The position numbers and the translations under genes were made by a program. A DNA stretch of 64,000 nucleotides from Streptomyces sp. CB01635. GTDB lineage: Bacteria > Actinomycetota > Actinomycetes > Streptomycetales > Streptomycetaceae. Location: positions 682,001 through 746,000 of the forward strand of contig NZ_NNBL01000002.1 in assembly GCF_002803065.1 (NCBI RefSeq), in the 5' to 3' direction. Each line of letters begins with the position of its first letter. The stretch's first letter is position 1. The notes under the pieces are model-generated. The model was not told where the DNA came from, did no database searches, and saw only the letters and a program-made list of their open reading frames with translations. Below, one piece after another: positions 1-11,106 of this stretch.

Positions 1-1
1 C

Positions 2-46
2 GCCCGGGTGGAAGAGACCTCCGGCAGCGACGACGCTGATCAGTAG
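2..46 (+). CDS. 3' end of an upstream gene (possibly uvrB)
   Basis: Only the last 14 codons are visible (ending ETSGSDDADQ, then TAG at 44-46), so no domain can be seen. The stop lies 21 bases before the TerC start and a Shine-Dalgarno sequence sits between them. In Streptomyces chromosomes with this gene order the gene in this place is often uvrB. That identity comes from remembered synteny, not from the residues here. Confidence 0.45.
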   Translation, partial: ARVEETSGSDDADQ

Positions 47-67
47 CCGTACGACGCCGGAGGCGCA

Positions 68-1093
68 GTGGACGTATCGATGACCCTTTGGGTGCTGACC
101 ATTCTTGGTCTGGTCGCCCTGATCGCGGTCGACTTCTTCATCGGGCGCAAGCCCCACGACGTATCGATCAAGGAAGCCGGAATCTGGACGGTCGTCTGGA
201 TCGTGCTGGCCGCCCTCTTCGGGATCGGTCTGCTGATCTGGGGGAACTCACAGGCTTCGGGCGAGTTCTTCGCCGGCTTCATCACCGAGAAGTCGCTGAG
301 CGTCGACAACCTCTTCGTCTTCATCCTGATCATGGCGAAGTTCTCGGTGCCGTCCCAGCTCCAGCAGCGCGTCCTGCTGTTCGGTGTGCTGATCGCCCTG
401 GTGCTGCGCGCCATCTTCATCGCGGCCGGTGCCGCGGTCATCGCCAACTTCTCGTGGGTCTTCTACATCTTCGGCGCGTTCCTCATCTACACCGCCTGGA
501 AGCTCATCCAGGAAGCGATGTCGGACGACGAGGAGGACGAGTTCGAGGAGAACCGCCTCCTCAAGTCCATCGAGAAGAAGTTCGGCGTCGCCGACCGGTA
601 CCACGGCACGAAGCTGTTCATCCGGGTCAACGGCAAGCGGATCCTGACGCCGCTCATGGTCGTCATGCTCGCGATCGGCACGACCGACGTGCTGTTCGCG
701 ATGGACTCGATCCCGGCGATCTTCGGCCTGACCCAGGACCCGTACATCGTCTTCACGGCCAACGCGTTCGCGCTGATGGGTCTGCGCCAGCTGTACTTCC
801 TCATCGGCGGACTCCTCCGGAAGCTGGTCTACCTCAGCTACGGCCTGTCGGTGATCCTCGGCTTCATCGGCGTGAAGCTCGTCCTGCACGCGCTGCACGA
901 GTCCGGGGTGCACGTGCCGGAGATCTCCATCCCGGTCTCCCTGGCCGTCATCTGCGGCGTCCTGGCGGTCACCACCATCGCCAGCCTCATCGCCTCCAAG
1001 AAGCAGGCGCAGAAGCAGGCCCTCGACGGCGGCGACGACGACCAGGACGGCGACGCGACCGACGGCGCCCGCAAGGACAGCATCAAGGCCTGA
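68..1093 (+). CDS. TerC family integral membrane protein
   Basis: 341-residue polytopic membrane protein of the TerC/Alx family, whose members are linked to tellurite resistance and metal (manganese) export; the substrate here is unknown. The two family signatures are present: an acidic EKSLSVDNLFVF stretch near residues 74-85 and TTDVLFAMDSIPA near 205-217, each inside a hydrophobic helix. A charged cytoplasmic loop lies near residues 152-190 (DDEEDEFEEN). The C-terminus is a hydrophilic Asp/Lys-rich tail. The GTG at 68 is chosen because GGAGG at 59-63 lies four bases upstream; ATG at 80 is an alternative. A strong hairpin terminator follows. Confidence 0.93.
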   Translation: MDVSMTLWVLTILGLVALIAVDFFIGRKPHDVSIKEAGIWTVVWIVLAALFGIGLLIWGNSQASGEFFAGFITEKSLSVDNLFVFILIMAKFSVPSQLQQRVLLFGVLIALVLRAIFIAAGAAVIANFSWVFYIFGAFLIYTAWKLIQEAMSDDEEDEFEENRLLKSIEKKFGVADRYHGTKLFIRVNGKRILTPLMVVMLAIGTTDVLFAMDSIPAIFGLTQDPYIVFTANAFALMGLRQLYFLIGGLLRKLVYLSYGLSVILGFIGVKLVLHALHESGVHVPEISIPVSLAVICGVLAVTTIASLIASKKQAQKQALDGGDDDQDGDATDGARKDSIKA

Positions 1094-1112
1094 CCGCCGG
1101 ACCGGTACGGAG

Positions 1113-1145
1113 AAGGAGCGCGCGGCTGCCGGCCGCGCGCTCCTT
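1113..1145 (+). terminator. hairpin terminator after TerC gene
   Basis: Perfect 13-14 bp stem, AAGGAGCGCGCGG paired with CCGCGCGCTCCTT, with a short loop, starting 20 bases after the TerC stop. GC-rich, with no long T tract, as is common in Streptomyces. Confidence 0.75.
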
Positions 1146-1220
1146 CCCTCGTTCGGGCCCCACGCACACGCGCCCGTCCCGAAGTCGCGGCCCCCGCACC
1201 GTCGGTGCACCATCAAAGGC

Positions 1221-2321
1221 ATGATCGCTGGGCTTCGGAGACTGGTCACGCAATGGACGGCCGTCGTCCCCGTCCTCGCGGTCGTCCTGCTGGTGTTCAC
1301 CTGGGGCCGCTCGCTGCCGGGCGCTGTCGTGGCCGTCGTCTCCGTCGTGCTCGCCGCGTCCGTGCTCGCGGCCGTCCACCACGCCGAGGTCGTGGCCCAC
1401 CGAGTCGGCGAACCCTTCGGCTCCCTCGTACTCGCCGTCGCCGTCACCGTCATCGAAGTGGCGCTGATCGTCACCCTCATGGTCGACGGCGGCGAGAAGG
1501 GCGCCACGCTCGCCCGCGACACGGTGTTCGCCGCCGTCATGATCACCTGCAACGGCATCGTCGGACTGAGCCTGCTCGCCGCCGCGTTCCGGCACCGCAT
1601 CGCCGTCTTCCAGTCCGAGGGCACCGGCGGCGCGCTCGCCACGGTCGCCACCCTGGCCACGCTCTGCCTGGTCCTGCCGACGTTCACCACCAGTAAGCCG
1701 GGCCCGGAGTTCTCCACCTCGCAGTTGATCTTCGCGGCCTCCGCCGCGCTCGTCCTGTACGGGATCTTCGTGGCGACCCAGACCGTGCGGCACCGTGACT
1801 ACTTCCTGCCGATCACCAAGCAGGGCAATGTCATCGACGGCGACGACCACGCGGACGCGCCCACCACCCGCACCGCCCTGATCAGCCTCGGCTTCCTCGG
1901 ACTGGCCCTCGTCGCCGTCGTCGGTCTCGCCAAAGGCGTGTCGCCGACGATCGAGTCGGGCGTCGAAGCAGCCGGGATGCCGCACTCCGTCGTCGGCGTG
2001 ATCATCGCGCTCCTCGTCCTGCTGCCAGAGACGATCGCGGCTCTGCGCGCGGCCCGTCGTGACCGCGTCCAGACGAGCCTCAACCTCGCACTCGGCTCCG
2101 CGATGGCCAGCATCGGACTGACCATCCCGGCCGTCGCCATCGCGTCGTTCTGGCTGTCAGGGCCCCTCGTACTCGGACTCGGTGCCACGCAGATGGTGCT
2201 GCTGGTCCTGACGATGCTGGTGAGCACGCTGACCGTCGTCCCCGGCCGCGCCACCCCGCTCCAGGGCGGAGTCCACCTCGTGGTGTTCGCCGCGTACGTG
2301 GAGCTCGCCGTCACGCCGTGA
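1221..2321 (+). CDS. ChaA-type calcium (sodium)/proton antiporter
   Basis: 366-residue inner-membrane protein with about 11 hydrophobic segments, of the cation/Ca2+ exchanger superfamily. Two alpha-repeat-like motifs are visible. The first is HHAEVVAHRVGEPFGSLVL near residues 53-71, followed by an acidic TVIEVALI helix. The second is LLPETIAALRAARRD near 268-282, followed by a small-residue helix (LGSAMASIGLTIP). These match the ChaA family, which exchanges Ca2+/Na+/K+ for protons. It stands alone, with its own terminator upstream and aroQ 85 bases downstream. The ion specificity is an inference from family membership. Confidence 0.88.
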   Translation: MIAGLRRLVTQWTAVVPVLAVVLLVFTWGRSLPGAVVAVVSVVLAASVLAAVHHAEVVAHRVGEPFGSLVLAVAVTVIEVALIVTLMVDGGEKGATLARDTVFAAVMITCNGIVGLSLLAAAFRHRIAVFQSEGTGGALATVATLATLCLVLPTFTTSKPGPEFSTSQLIFAASAALVLYGIFVATQTVRHRDYFLPITKQGNVIDGDDHADAPTTRTALISLGFLGLALVAVVGLAKGVSPTIESGVEAAGMPHSVVGVIIALLVLLPETIAALRAARRDRVQTSLNLALGSAMASIGLTIPAVAIASFWLSGPLVLGLGATQMVLLVLTMLVSTLTVVPGRATPLQGGVHLVVFAAYVELAVTP

Positions 2322-2327
2322 CGGTCA

Positions 2328-2366
2328 TCGTGATACGGCCGGGCAGCCCCGTGACGCCTCGTGATA
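2328..2366 (+). promoter_or_regulatory. repeated TCGTGATA upstream of aroQ
   Basis: The octamer TCGTGATA occurs at 2328-2335 and again at 2359-2366, 31 bases apart, in the 85-base gap before aroQ. It could be promoter-associated, but no clear -35/-10 pair is seen. Confidence 0.25.
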
Positions 2367-2406
2367 GACCCAGGGGGAGCAGCCGCCCGACGCACGGAGG
2401 TCCCCT

Positions 2407-2880
2407 GTGCCCCGCACCCTCGCCAACGCCCCGATCATGGTTCTGAACGGCCCGAACCTGAATCTCCTCGGCCGCCGGCAGCCGGAGATCTACGGGTCCG
2501 ACACCCTCGCGGACGTCGAGGCCCTGTGCGTCAAGGCCGCGGCCGTGCACGGCGGGAGCGTCGACTTCCGGCAGTCCAACCACGAGGGCGAGCTGGTGGA
2601 CTGGATCCACGAGGCACGCCAGAACCACGTGGGCATCGTGATCAACCCGGCCGCCTACTCGCACACCTCGGTCGCGATCCTGGACGCCCTCAACGCGTGC
2701 GACGGCCTGCCCGTTATCGAGGTCCACATCTCCAACATCCACCAGCGCGAGGAGTTCAGGCACCACTCCTACGTGTCCGTCCGGGCGGACGGCGTGATCG
2801 CCGGCTGCGGGGTCCAGGGGTACGCGTTCGCGGTGGAGCGGGTGGCGGCCCTGGCCGAGCCCGGCGTGGCCACGGTCTAG
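2407..2880 (+). CDS. aroQ: type II 3-dehydroquinate dehydratase
   Basis: 157-residue cytoplasmic enzyme that converts 3-dehydroquinate to 3-dehydroshikimate in the shikimate pathway. It has the dodecameric type II signature [13 protein letters not shown] (12-24), the catalytic-loop tyrosine in RRQPEIYGS (Tyr29), the substrate-binding [11 protein letters not shown] (80-90) and EVHISN with the catalytic histidine (His107). Length matches the family. The GTG start at 2407 has a good Shine-Dalgarno (GGAGG) about six bases upstream. An 8-bp stem hairpin after the stop separates it from the convergent MBL gene. Confidence 0.96.
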   Translation: MPRTLANAPIMVLNGPNLNLLGRRQPEIYGSDTLADVEALCVKAAAVHGGSVDFRQSNHEGELVDWIHEARQNHVGIVINPAAYSHTSVAILDALNACDGLPVIEVHISNIHQREEFRHHSYVSVRADGVIAGCGVQGYAFAVERVAALAEPGVATV

Positions 2881-2914
2881 TACCGCCGGACTGTCATGCT
2901 CGGTGGAGTGAACA

Positions 2915-2933
2915 CGCCCGGCGCGGCCGGGCG
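2915..2933. terminator. bidirectional hairpin between aroQ and MBL gene
   Basis: CGCCCGGC paired with GCCGGGCG around a 3-base loop, between two convergent genes. Confidence 0.7.
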
Positions 2934-2938
2934 TTGAC

Positions 2939-3595
2939 TCACCAGCCGCGCTCGCGCCACTCCGGCAGATGCGGACGCTCGGCGCCGAGCGTCGTGTCGT
3001 TCCCGTGCCCGGGGTAGACCCACGTCTCGTCGGGGAGCGGGCCGAAGATCTTCGACTCGACGTCGTCGATCAGGCTCGCGAAGGCCTTCGGGTCCTTCCA
3101 CGTGTTCCCCACGCCGCCCGGGAACAGGCAGTCCCCGGTGAAGACATGGGGGTGGCCGTGCGGGTCGTCGTAGACGAGGGCGATCGAGCCGGGCGTGTGG
3201 CCGACCAGATGCCGGGCGGTCAGCGAGACCCGCCCGACGTTGATCGTGTCCCCGTCCTCGACGAGCACGTCCGTGGGCACCGGGATGCCCTCCGCGTCGT
3301 AACGGCCCGCGTACGTACGCGGGCTGGTGACCTCCACGACCCGGGCGAGCGCCTGCCAGTGGTCCCCGTGCTGATGCGTCGTGACGACGGACGCGATGCC
3401 GTCGTCCCCGATCAGGGTCAGCAGCGTCTCCGGGTCGGCGGCCGCGTCGATCAGGAGCTGCTCGCCGGTGGCGCGGCAGCGCAGCAGATACGCGTTGTTG
3501 TTCATCGCGCCGACCGCGACCTTGGAGATCATCAGGTTCTGCAGCTCGTGCACATCCGCCGGGCCGCCGACCTTCACCGCTCCGCTGTACGTCAT
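2939..3595 (-). CDS. MBL-fold metallo-hydrolase (glyoxalase II-like)
   Basis: 218-residue soluble hydrolase of the metallo-beta-lactamase superfamily. The metal site is complete: HQHGDH (residues 74-79, HxHxDH), a third histidine in GHTPGSIAL near 133, the bridging aspartate in FTGDCLFPGG, and the final histidine in YPGHGNDT near 196. Spacing and the FTGD motif resemble hydroxyacylglutathione hydrolase. Actinobacteria use mycothiol or bacillithiol-like thiols rather than glutathione, so the physiological thioester substrate is not known. The start ATG at 3595 is only 9 bases from the stop of the next reverse-strand gene, suggesting co-transcription. Confidence 0.9.
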   Translation of the reverse strand: MTYSGAVKVGGPADVHELQNLMISKVAVGAMNNNAYLLRCRATGEQLLIDAAADPETLLTLIGDDGIASVVTTHQHGDHWQALARVVEVTSPRTYAGRYDAEGIPVPTDVLVEDGDTINVGRVSLTARHLVGHTPGSIALVYDDPHGHPHVFTGDCLFPGGVGNTWKDPKAFASLIDDVESKIFGPLPDETWVYPGHGNDTTLGAERPHLPEWRERGW

Positions 3596-3604
3596 GGACT
3601 CAGC

Positions 3605-4294
3605 CTATAGCGGGGGTACGACAGGCAGCGGGCCGCCTTCGACGGTGAGTCCGGAGCCGTCGCGCCGTCCCGAGAGCCAGCCGAGCAGCTCCGGGGCGGG
3701 ACCCGCGACGCCGACCGGACCCGTACCGGCGCCACCGCCCGTCGTCCAGACCCGGCCGCCGTCCGACTTCAGGCCGGTCGACGGCATGTCCTGGTGCCCC
3801 GCGAAGCGCTCGGCGAGGAAGTCGATCTCCCGCTCGACGAACTCCGCCGGCAGATCCTCCAGCTCGTACCCGATCCCGAGGTCGACGTGGTGCAGGTCGA
3901 CCTCGCCCCAGCGCCGGAAGGGGATCCGGGACGCGGAGTCCTTGACGCCGTTGCGCAGCTCCACCGTGCGCGCCCAGTCGGCCGGGACCTCGGCCCGGGC
4001 CTCGAATCCGGTGGCGCTGGTCCGCAGGTCCTCGAGCTGCTCGCGAAGGTCGCGCGGCGCGTCCCGCGCGATGTCCGCGTCGCGCGCCTCGGCGCTCGGA
4101 TACATGGGCCGGCCCGCGAGGACGTTCGCGAGTGCGTCCGCGTTACGGGCGAGGTGGGCGAGGACATGGCCCCGGCTCCAGCCGGGAAGCCGTGACGACT
4201 CGGCCACAGCCGCGTTGTCCAGCGTGCCGACAGCGGTGAGGAGCCGGTCGGTCGCTTCACGTACAGAGGCCAGGTCGCGCACATGATCGCTCAT
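3605..4294 (-). CDS. maleylpyruvate isomerase family (DinB-like) protein
   Basis: 229-residue protein of the mycothiol-dependent maleylpyruvate isomerase/DinB four-helix family. The N-terminal helices carry the metal-binding-type motif LPGWSRGHVLAHLARNADAL (His43 and His47), and a later RWGEVDLHHVDLGIGY supplies the third histidine region. A C-terminal domain of about 70 residues ends the protein, as in the MDMPI_N plus C-terminal family layout. The ATG at 4294 fits the family N-terminus. A longer open frame exists upstream, but it would run into the uvrA promoter region. The reaction is unknown; thiol-dependent chemistry is an inference. Confidence 0.82.
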   Translation of the reverse strand: MSDHVRDLASVREATDRLLTAVGTLDNAAVAESSRLPGWSRGHVLAHLARNADALANVLAGRPMYPSAEARDADIARDAPRDLREQLEDLRTSATGFEARAEVPADWARTVELRNGVKDSASRIPFRRWGEVDLHHVDLGIGYELEDLPAEFVEREIDFLAERFAGHQDMPSTGLKSDGGRVWTTGGGAGTGPVGVAGPAPELLGWLSGRRDGSGLTVEGGPLPVVPPL

Positions 4295-4352
4295 GGCGCA
4301 GACGATAGCGCCGCCACTCGATCGGGTGAAGGCGGCCGACCGAGACCAGGAA

Positions 4353-4372
4353 TCGAATGTACGTGCTATAAG
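4353..4372 (+). promoter_or_regulatory. candidate LexA (SOS) box and -10 of uvrA
   Basis: On the reverse strand the 16-mer at 4353-4368 reads TAGCACGTACATTCGA. It matches 9 of 12 fixed positions of the actinobacterial SOS consensus TCGAAC-N4-GTTCGA, and the spacer fits. It overlaps a TATAAG -10-like hexamer (4367-4372). uvrA is a classic LexA target, so the context supports it, but one half-site is poor. Confidence 0.4.
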
Positions 4373-4467
4373 CTCGGGAGCGGCATCGGGCATTCTTGGT
4401 GGTCCGGGTTTGTTACCAACCATGGAAAACAGTCCATCGCTGACGGTGGCCCCCCTAGTCTCGAAAG

Positions 4468-4486
4468 ACAGGGGCCCCGCCCCTGT
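4468..4486 (+). other. leader hairpin just upstream of uvrA
   Basis: ACAGGGGC and GCCCCTGT form a perfect 8-bp stem with a CCC loop. It ends 30 bases before the uvrA GTG and is followed by a T-rich run (TTGCTTCTCTC). It could be an attenuator or an mRNA-stabilising leader structure. Confidence 0.5.
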
Positions 4487-4515
4487 TGCTTCTCTCAAGA
4501 AAGGTGCGGACCGGC

Positions 4516-7587
<3,072 letters not shown>

Positions 7588-7620
7588 CCGCGGGCGGTCC
7601 GCGATCGCACGGAACACACC

Positions 7621-7653
7621 TGGCGCCCCACGGGAACTCCCCGTGGGGCGCCA
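7621..7653. terminator. terminator between uvrA and YceI gene
   Basis: Perfect 14-bp stem (TGGCGCCCCACGGG with its complement) and a 5-base loop between convergent genes. It is likely to serve both. Confidence 0.85.
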
Positions 7654-7665
7654 CACGTTCATCTG

Positions 7666-8247
7666 TCAGCCACCCTGGCCCTGCGGCTCGACGAACTGCA
7701 TGTCCAGCTGAATCTTGACAACATCACCAAGAAGACCGGCCCCGAAGTCCAGGCCGAAGTCGCTCCGCCGGATCTCGCCCGTCGCCTCGAACCCCGCATG
7801 CCGGCTCCCGTCCATCGGCACGTCCACCACCCCGCCGAACTCCACGGCGAGCGCCACCGGCCGCGTCACGTCACCGACGGTCAACTCGCCCTCCAGGGAC
7901 CAGTCGTCGTCCTTCCCCGACACCCCGTGCGAGACGTACGTCATCGTCGGACGGCGCTCCACGTCCAGCAGATCGGCCTGACGGACGTGCGCGTCACGGT
8001 CGGCGTTGCCCGTGTCGATCGAGGCCAGTGCGATGGTGGCGCTCACCCTGATGTCGTCCACCCTCTCGCCGATGTGCAGCGCGGCCTCCACCTGCGCGAA
8101 GCGCCCCCGCACCTTCGCGATCCCGAGGTGGCGGATGGTGAAGTTCACCGCCGAGTGCAGCGGGTCGAGCGTCCAGTCGCCGGCCGCCAGAGGCAGCGCG
8201 GTGGCCGAAGTCGTGGCAGTGGCACCGGAGTTGTCGTCATAGGTCAT
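7666..8247 (-). CDS. YceI family protein
   Basis: 193-residue lipocalin-like beta-barrel protein of the YceI family, whose founding members bind isoprenoid (polyprenyl) ligands. Family features seen: AGDWTLDPLHSAVNFTIRHL near residues 21-40, repeated strand motifs such as VRVSATIALASIDTGNADRD, and a C-terminal RSDFGLDFG. There is no signal peptide, unlike E. coli YceI, so it is probably cytoplasmic, as in many actinobacterial members. It is divergently arranged with the XRE regulator, which is a plausible controller. The ligand is unknown. Confidence 0.9.
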   Translation of the reverse strand: MTYDDNSGATATTSATALPLAAGDWTLDPLHSAVNFTIRHLGIAKVRGRFAQVEAALHIGERVDDIRVSATIALASIDTGNADRDAHVRQADLLDVERRPTMTYVSHGVSGKDDDWSLEGELTVGDVTRPVALAVEFGGVVDVPMDGSRHAGFEATGEIRRSDFGLDFGAGLLGDVVKIQLDMQFVEPQGQGG

Positions 8248-8348
8248 GCGCCCACCCTGCGGTCACCGGCGGGCCGGAGGAAGGCCGGGCCAAGACTGGT
8301 AGTGACAGGGCCACGATCAGCGACCCCTTACGTTGATACGTTCGACGG

Positions 8349-9212
8349 GTGAGCGACAACGAGTTGGGCACCTATCTGCGCACCCGCCGCGAAGCCGTCA
8401 CACCCGCCGAGGTGGGACTGCCCACCGGCACCCGGCGCCGCACCCCGGGCCTGCGCCGCTCCGAGCTGGCCACGCTCGCCGGCATCAGCGTCGAATACCT
8501 CACCCGTCTCGAACAGGGCCGCGATCGCAACCCGTCACCCCCGGTCCTCGGCGCCCTCGCCGACGCGCTGCTCCTGCCCGTCGACGAGCGCTTCCTGCTC
8601 CGCCGCCTCGCGAAGGAGTCCGGCGGGGATGCCATGTTCTGCGCCGGGGCCGCGGCCGCTCCCCCCTTGCGCACGGTCCGGCCCACCGTGCGCGCACTCC
8701 TCGACCGCCTCGAATCCACCCCGGCCGTCCTGGTCAACTGGATCGGCGACGTCATCGCCCACACCGACGCCTACGACCGGTACGCGCGCCCACTCGGCAT
8801 CCTCGACGCCCGACAGCCGAACATCGTGCGATACGTCTTCACCGACGAGCGCGCCCGCACCGCGTACGCCGAATGGGACCGCGTGGCTGACGAGCAGGTC
8901 TCCCACCTCCGGCACGGGGCATCGATCCACGACCCGCACGTCGCCGCGCTCGCCGACGAGCTGACCGTCACCGCGGGGGCGCCCTTCGCGGACCGGCTCG
9001 CCGCCGTGCCCTCCCTGCCCCGGCGTACCGGCGTGGACGTCGTCGCGCACCCCGAGGTCGGCTCACTGCGCCTGGCGTTCGAGACGCTGTCCCTGCCCGA
9101 CGCCGACGGTCAGCGCCTCGTCGTCCACCTCCCGGCAGACGACGCCACCTCGGCCGCCCTCGACCGGCTCAACGGCCGCAGGCCCGGGGCGCTGCGCGCG
9201 GTCAAGGGCTGA
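8349..9212 (+). CDS. MmyB-like helix-turn-helix regulator
   Basis: 287-residue transcription factor. The N-terminal HTH (residues about 5-80) has LGTYLRTRREAVTPAEVGL, GLRRSELATLAGISVEYL and TRLEQGRDRNPS, typical of actinobacterial XRE/MmyB regulators. The C-terminal 190 residues form the MmyB-type ligand-binding domain (PAVLVNWIGDVIAHTDAYDR; DRLAAVPSLPRRTGVDVVAHPEVGSLRLAFETL), a PAS-like fold reported to bind fatty-acid-like ligands in related proteins. It starts with GTG and is divergent to yceI with 101 bases between, so it probably regulates yceI and itself. The ligand is not known. Confidence 0.9.
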   Translation: MSDNELGTYLRTRREAVTPAEVGLPTGTRRRTPGLRRSELATLAGISVEYLTRLEQGRDRNPSPPVLGALADALLLPVDERFLLRRLAKESGGDAMFCAGAAAAPPLRTVRPTVRALLDRLESTPAVLVNWIGDVIAHTDAYDRYARPLGILDARQPNIVRYVFTDERARTAYAEWDRVADEQVSHLRHGASIHDPHVAALADELTVTAGAPFADRLAAVPSLPRRTGVDVVAHPEVGSLRLAFETLSLPDADGQRLVVHLPADDATSAALDRLNGRRPGALRAVKG

Positions 9213-9234
9213 CCCGAAAGCGAGCGAACGGCCG

Positions 9235-10161
9235 CTAAAGCGGCGGGAGTTCGGATGCGTACGGGGGTTCGGCGCCCGCCCGCGAGCAGGTGACCGCGGC
9301 CGCGCGTGCGGCGAACCGCAACAGCCGGTGCCAGTCGTCCTCGCCCAGGCCCGCCACCGCCTCCACGGACAGTGCGTCCCACGCGGCCAGGCCGTGCATC
9401 AGCGCCGCGTTCACGGTGTCGCCCGCGCCGATCGTGTCGACGACATCGACCCGCTCACCCGGTACGTCGTAGCGCGCGCCGCCCCGCGTGAAGACCGTCA
9501 GGCCGTCGCCGCCCCGCGTGATCACGACGGCCGCGGGACCCGAGGCCGGCCACTCCTGCGGGGTGCCGCCCAGCCACCGCGCGTCCTCCTCGGAAAGCTT
9601 GAGCAGGCCGATCGAGGGGAGCCAGCTCTTGAAGCGCGCCCGGTACGCGTCCGGGTCGGGGATGAGGCCGGCCCGGATGTTCGGGTCGAGCGCGGTGAAC
9701 ACGCCCTGGGCCGAGGCCGACCGCATCAGCTCCTCGTACGCGCTGGCGCCCGGCTCAAGAACGAGCGAACACGTACCGAACGACACCGCGCGCGTGCCCG
9801 GCGGGAGCCGGTCGGGCATCGAGAAGAGCCGGTCGGCCGTGCCGTCGACGTAGAACGAGTAACCGGCCGATCCGTCCGCGGCGATCGTCGCGACCGCCAG
9901 CGTCGTCGGTTCGTCGCCCCGCTGGACGTACGACACGTCGACACCCGCCCGCGCGAGCCCGCCGAGCAGCGCCTCGCCGAACGCGTCGCGGGAGACCCGT
10001 GAGCAGAAGGCCACGGGGGAGCCGAGCCGGCCGACGGCCACCGCGGTGTTGAAGGGGCCGCCGCCGAGCCGGGGCGCGAGCGAGGGCAGGTCGCCACCGT
10101 CATCGGCGGCCCCGCCCTGCGGCACGAGGTCGATCAGGGCCTCTCCGGCGACGACTATCAC
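9235..10161 (-). CDS. PfkB family carbohydrate kinase (fructokinase-like)
   Basis: 308-residue sugar kinase of the ribokinase/PfkB family. It has an N-terminal GEALIDLVP, the glycine-rich LGGGPFNTAVAVGRLG (signature 1 region), and the C-terminal signature DTIGAGDTVNAALMHGL, whose GAGD provides the anion hole and catalytic aspartate. The start GTG at 10161 is supported by an AAAGGA ribosome-binding site eight bases upstream. The best guess is fructokinase or 2-keto-3-deoxygluconate kinase; substrate residues do not decide. The stop codon lies inside a small hairpin (GCCGCTaaAGCGGC, 9231-9244). It is convergent with the MmyB regulator gene. Confidence 0.9.
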   Translation of the reverse strand: MIVVAGEALIDLVPQGGAADDGGDLPSLAPRLGGGPFNTAVAVGRLGSPVAFCSRVSRDAFGEALLGGLARAGVDVSYVQRGDEPTTLAVATIAADGSAGYSFYVDGTADRLFSMPDRLPPGTRAVSFGTCSLVLEPGASAYEELMRSASAQGVFTALDPNIRAGLIPDPDAYRARFKSWLPSIGLLKLSEEDARWLGGTPQEWPASGPAAVVITRGGDGLTVFTRGGARYDVPGERVDVVDTIGAGDTVNAALMHGLAAWDALSVEAVAGLGEDDWHRLLRFAARAAAVTCSRAGAEPPYASELPPL

Positions 10162-10545
10162 GGATGGTTCCTTTCGGGCTGAACGGCGGAGCGGTGCGGC
10201 AGTGCCTGAGTGCTGAACTGCTGGGGTGCGGTGGATCGGAGGGGTAGGGGGCGAGGCACAGGCTAGAGGCTCGCGGGCTCGGGCACACCGCCCCGGCCCG
10301 AAGCGGGCACGTCCGGGACCGACTCGGGCAGACCCTTCGCGCCGGGACGCAGCGTGGCCACCGAAACGGCCGGGAACGTGGCGACCATCGCGGCCATGAG
10401 CAGAGAGGTGGGCGCGAAGGCGGGGCCGGACGAGAGGGTCCCCCGAACCGTCACGCGCCCCACCGGTATGGTCGGATCTGCGACCGATGTGCGCCTTGGC
10501 GTGCAGCAGCGGCCCGCCCCACCCCGACCGATCCCTGGAGTCCTC
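10162..10545. other. divergent intergenic region, no gene supported
   Basis: 384 bases between the PfkB gene and the Rieske gene. A reverse-strand open frame through 10263-10500 has no recognisable domain or ribosome-binding site. A TATGGT at 10467-10472 is a possible -10 for the Rieske gene, without a clear -35. Nothing else convincing was seen. Confidence 0.5.
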
Positions 10546-10971
10546 ATGCCCGGCACGTCGCCCGCCCGTCGAACCCTGTTGCGGGGTGCCGCCCTCGCCG
10601 GGACCGCGGGGCTCGGGATCGCCGCCTGCTCGACGGGCGGATCGGACGGCGGCGCGGATGCGGCGCCGACAGCCCCGGTCGACCTCGGCAAGGCCGACGA
10701 GGTGCCCGTGGGCGGCGTCAAGCTGTACCGCGACGAGAACGTGGTGGTCAGCCGTCCGGCGGCCGACAAGTACGCCGCGTTCAGCACCATCTGCACGCAC
10801 GCGGGGTGCCCCATCAGCATGCTGGAGGGCACCGAACTCACGTGCTCGTGCCACGGCAGCAAGTTCGACGCCGAGACCGGCAAGGTGCTGCACGACCCGG
10901 CGACGCAGCCGCTGGCGAAGGTGCCGGTCGTGGTGAAGAACGGAAAGATCGTCGCGGGCCCGGAGGCCTGA
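10546..10971 (+). CDS. Tat-exported Rieske [2Fe-2S] lipoprotein
   Basis: 141-residue secreted iron-sulfur protein. The N-terminus has a twin-arginine motif (ARRTLLRG, residues 7-14), a hydrophobic core and a lipobox GIAAC (Cys27), so it should be folded with its cluster, exported by Tat and lipid-anchored. The Rieske site is complete: CTHAGCPI and CSCHGSKFD supply the two Cys and two His ligands. Its partner is unknown; such proteins usually pass electrons to a periplasm-side oxidase or oxygenase, and none is adjacent. The ATG at 10546 has a TGGAG ribosome-binding site; longer upstream frames would spoil the signal peptide. Confidence 0.9.
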   Translation: MPGTSPARRTLLRGAALAGTAGLGIAACSTGGSDGGADAAPTAPVDLGKADEVPVGGVKLYRDENVVVSRPAADKYAAFSTICTHAGCPISMLEGTELTCSCHGSKFDAETGKVLHDPATQPLAKVPVVVKNGKIVAGPEA

Positions 10972-11061
10972 CCGGACCCGGACCCCGACCCGGCCACGGA
11001 TGAGTCCGAGCCCCGGCCGATCAGCCCCCGAGCCCCCACCCGATCAGCTCCACCCTGCCGA

Positions 11062-11106
11062 TCACTCCCAGTCCCCTCACTCCCGGACCTCTCACTCCCA
11101 GTCCCA
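11062..11106. repeat. 15-bp tandem repeat x3 at the 3' end of the HTH gene
   Basis: TCACTCCC recurs at 11062, 11077 and 11092 with exactly 15-base spacing (units TCACTCCCAGTCCCC, TCACTCCCGGACCTC, TCACTCCCAGTCCCA). On the reverse strand each unit contains ...GAGTGA, so the real stop codon (11092-11094) is followed by two more copies of the same tail. Confidence 0.75.

Noticed and set aside
10263..10500. Reverse-strand open frame between the PfkB and Rieske genes
   Set aside because: Proline/glycine-rich translation without a recognisable domain or start signal; treated as intergenic.
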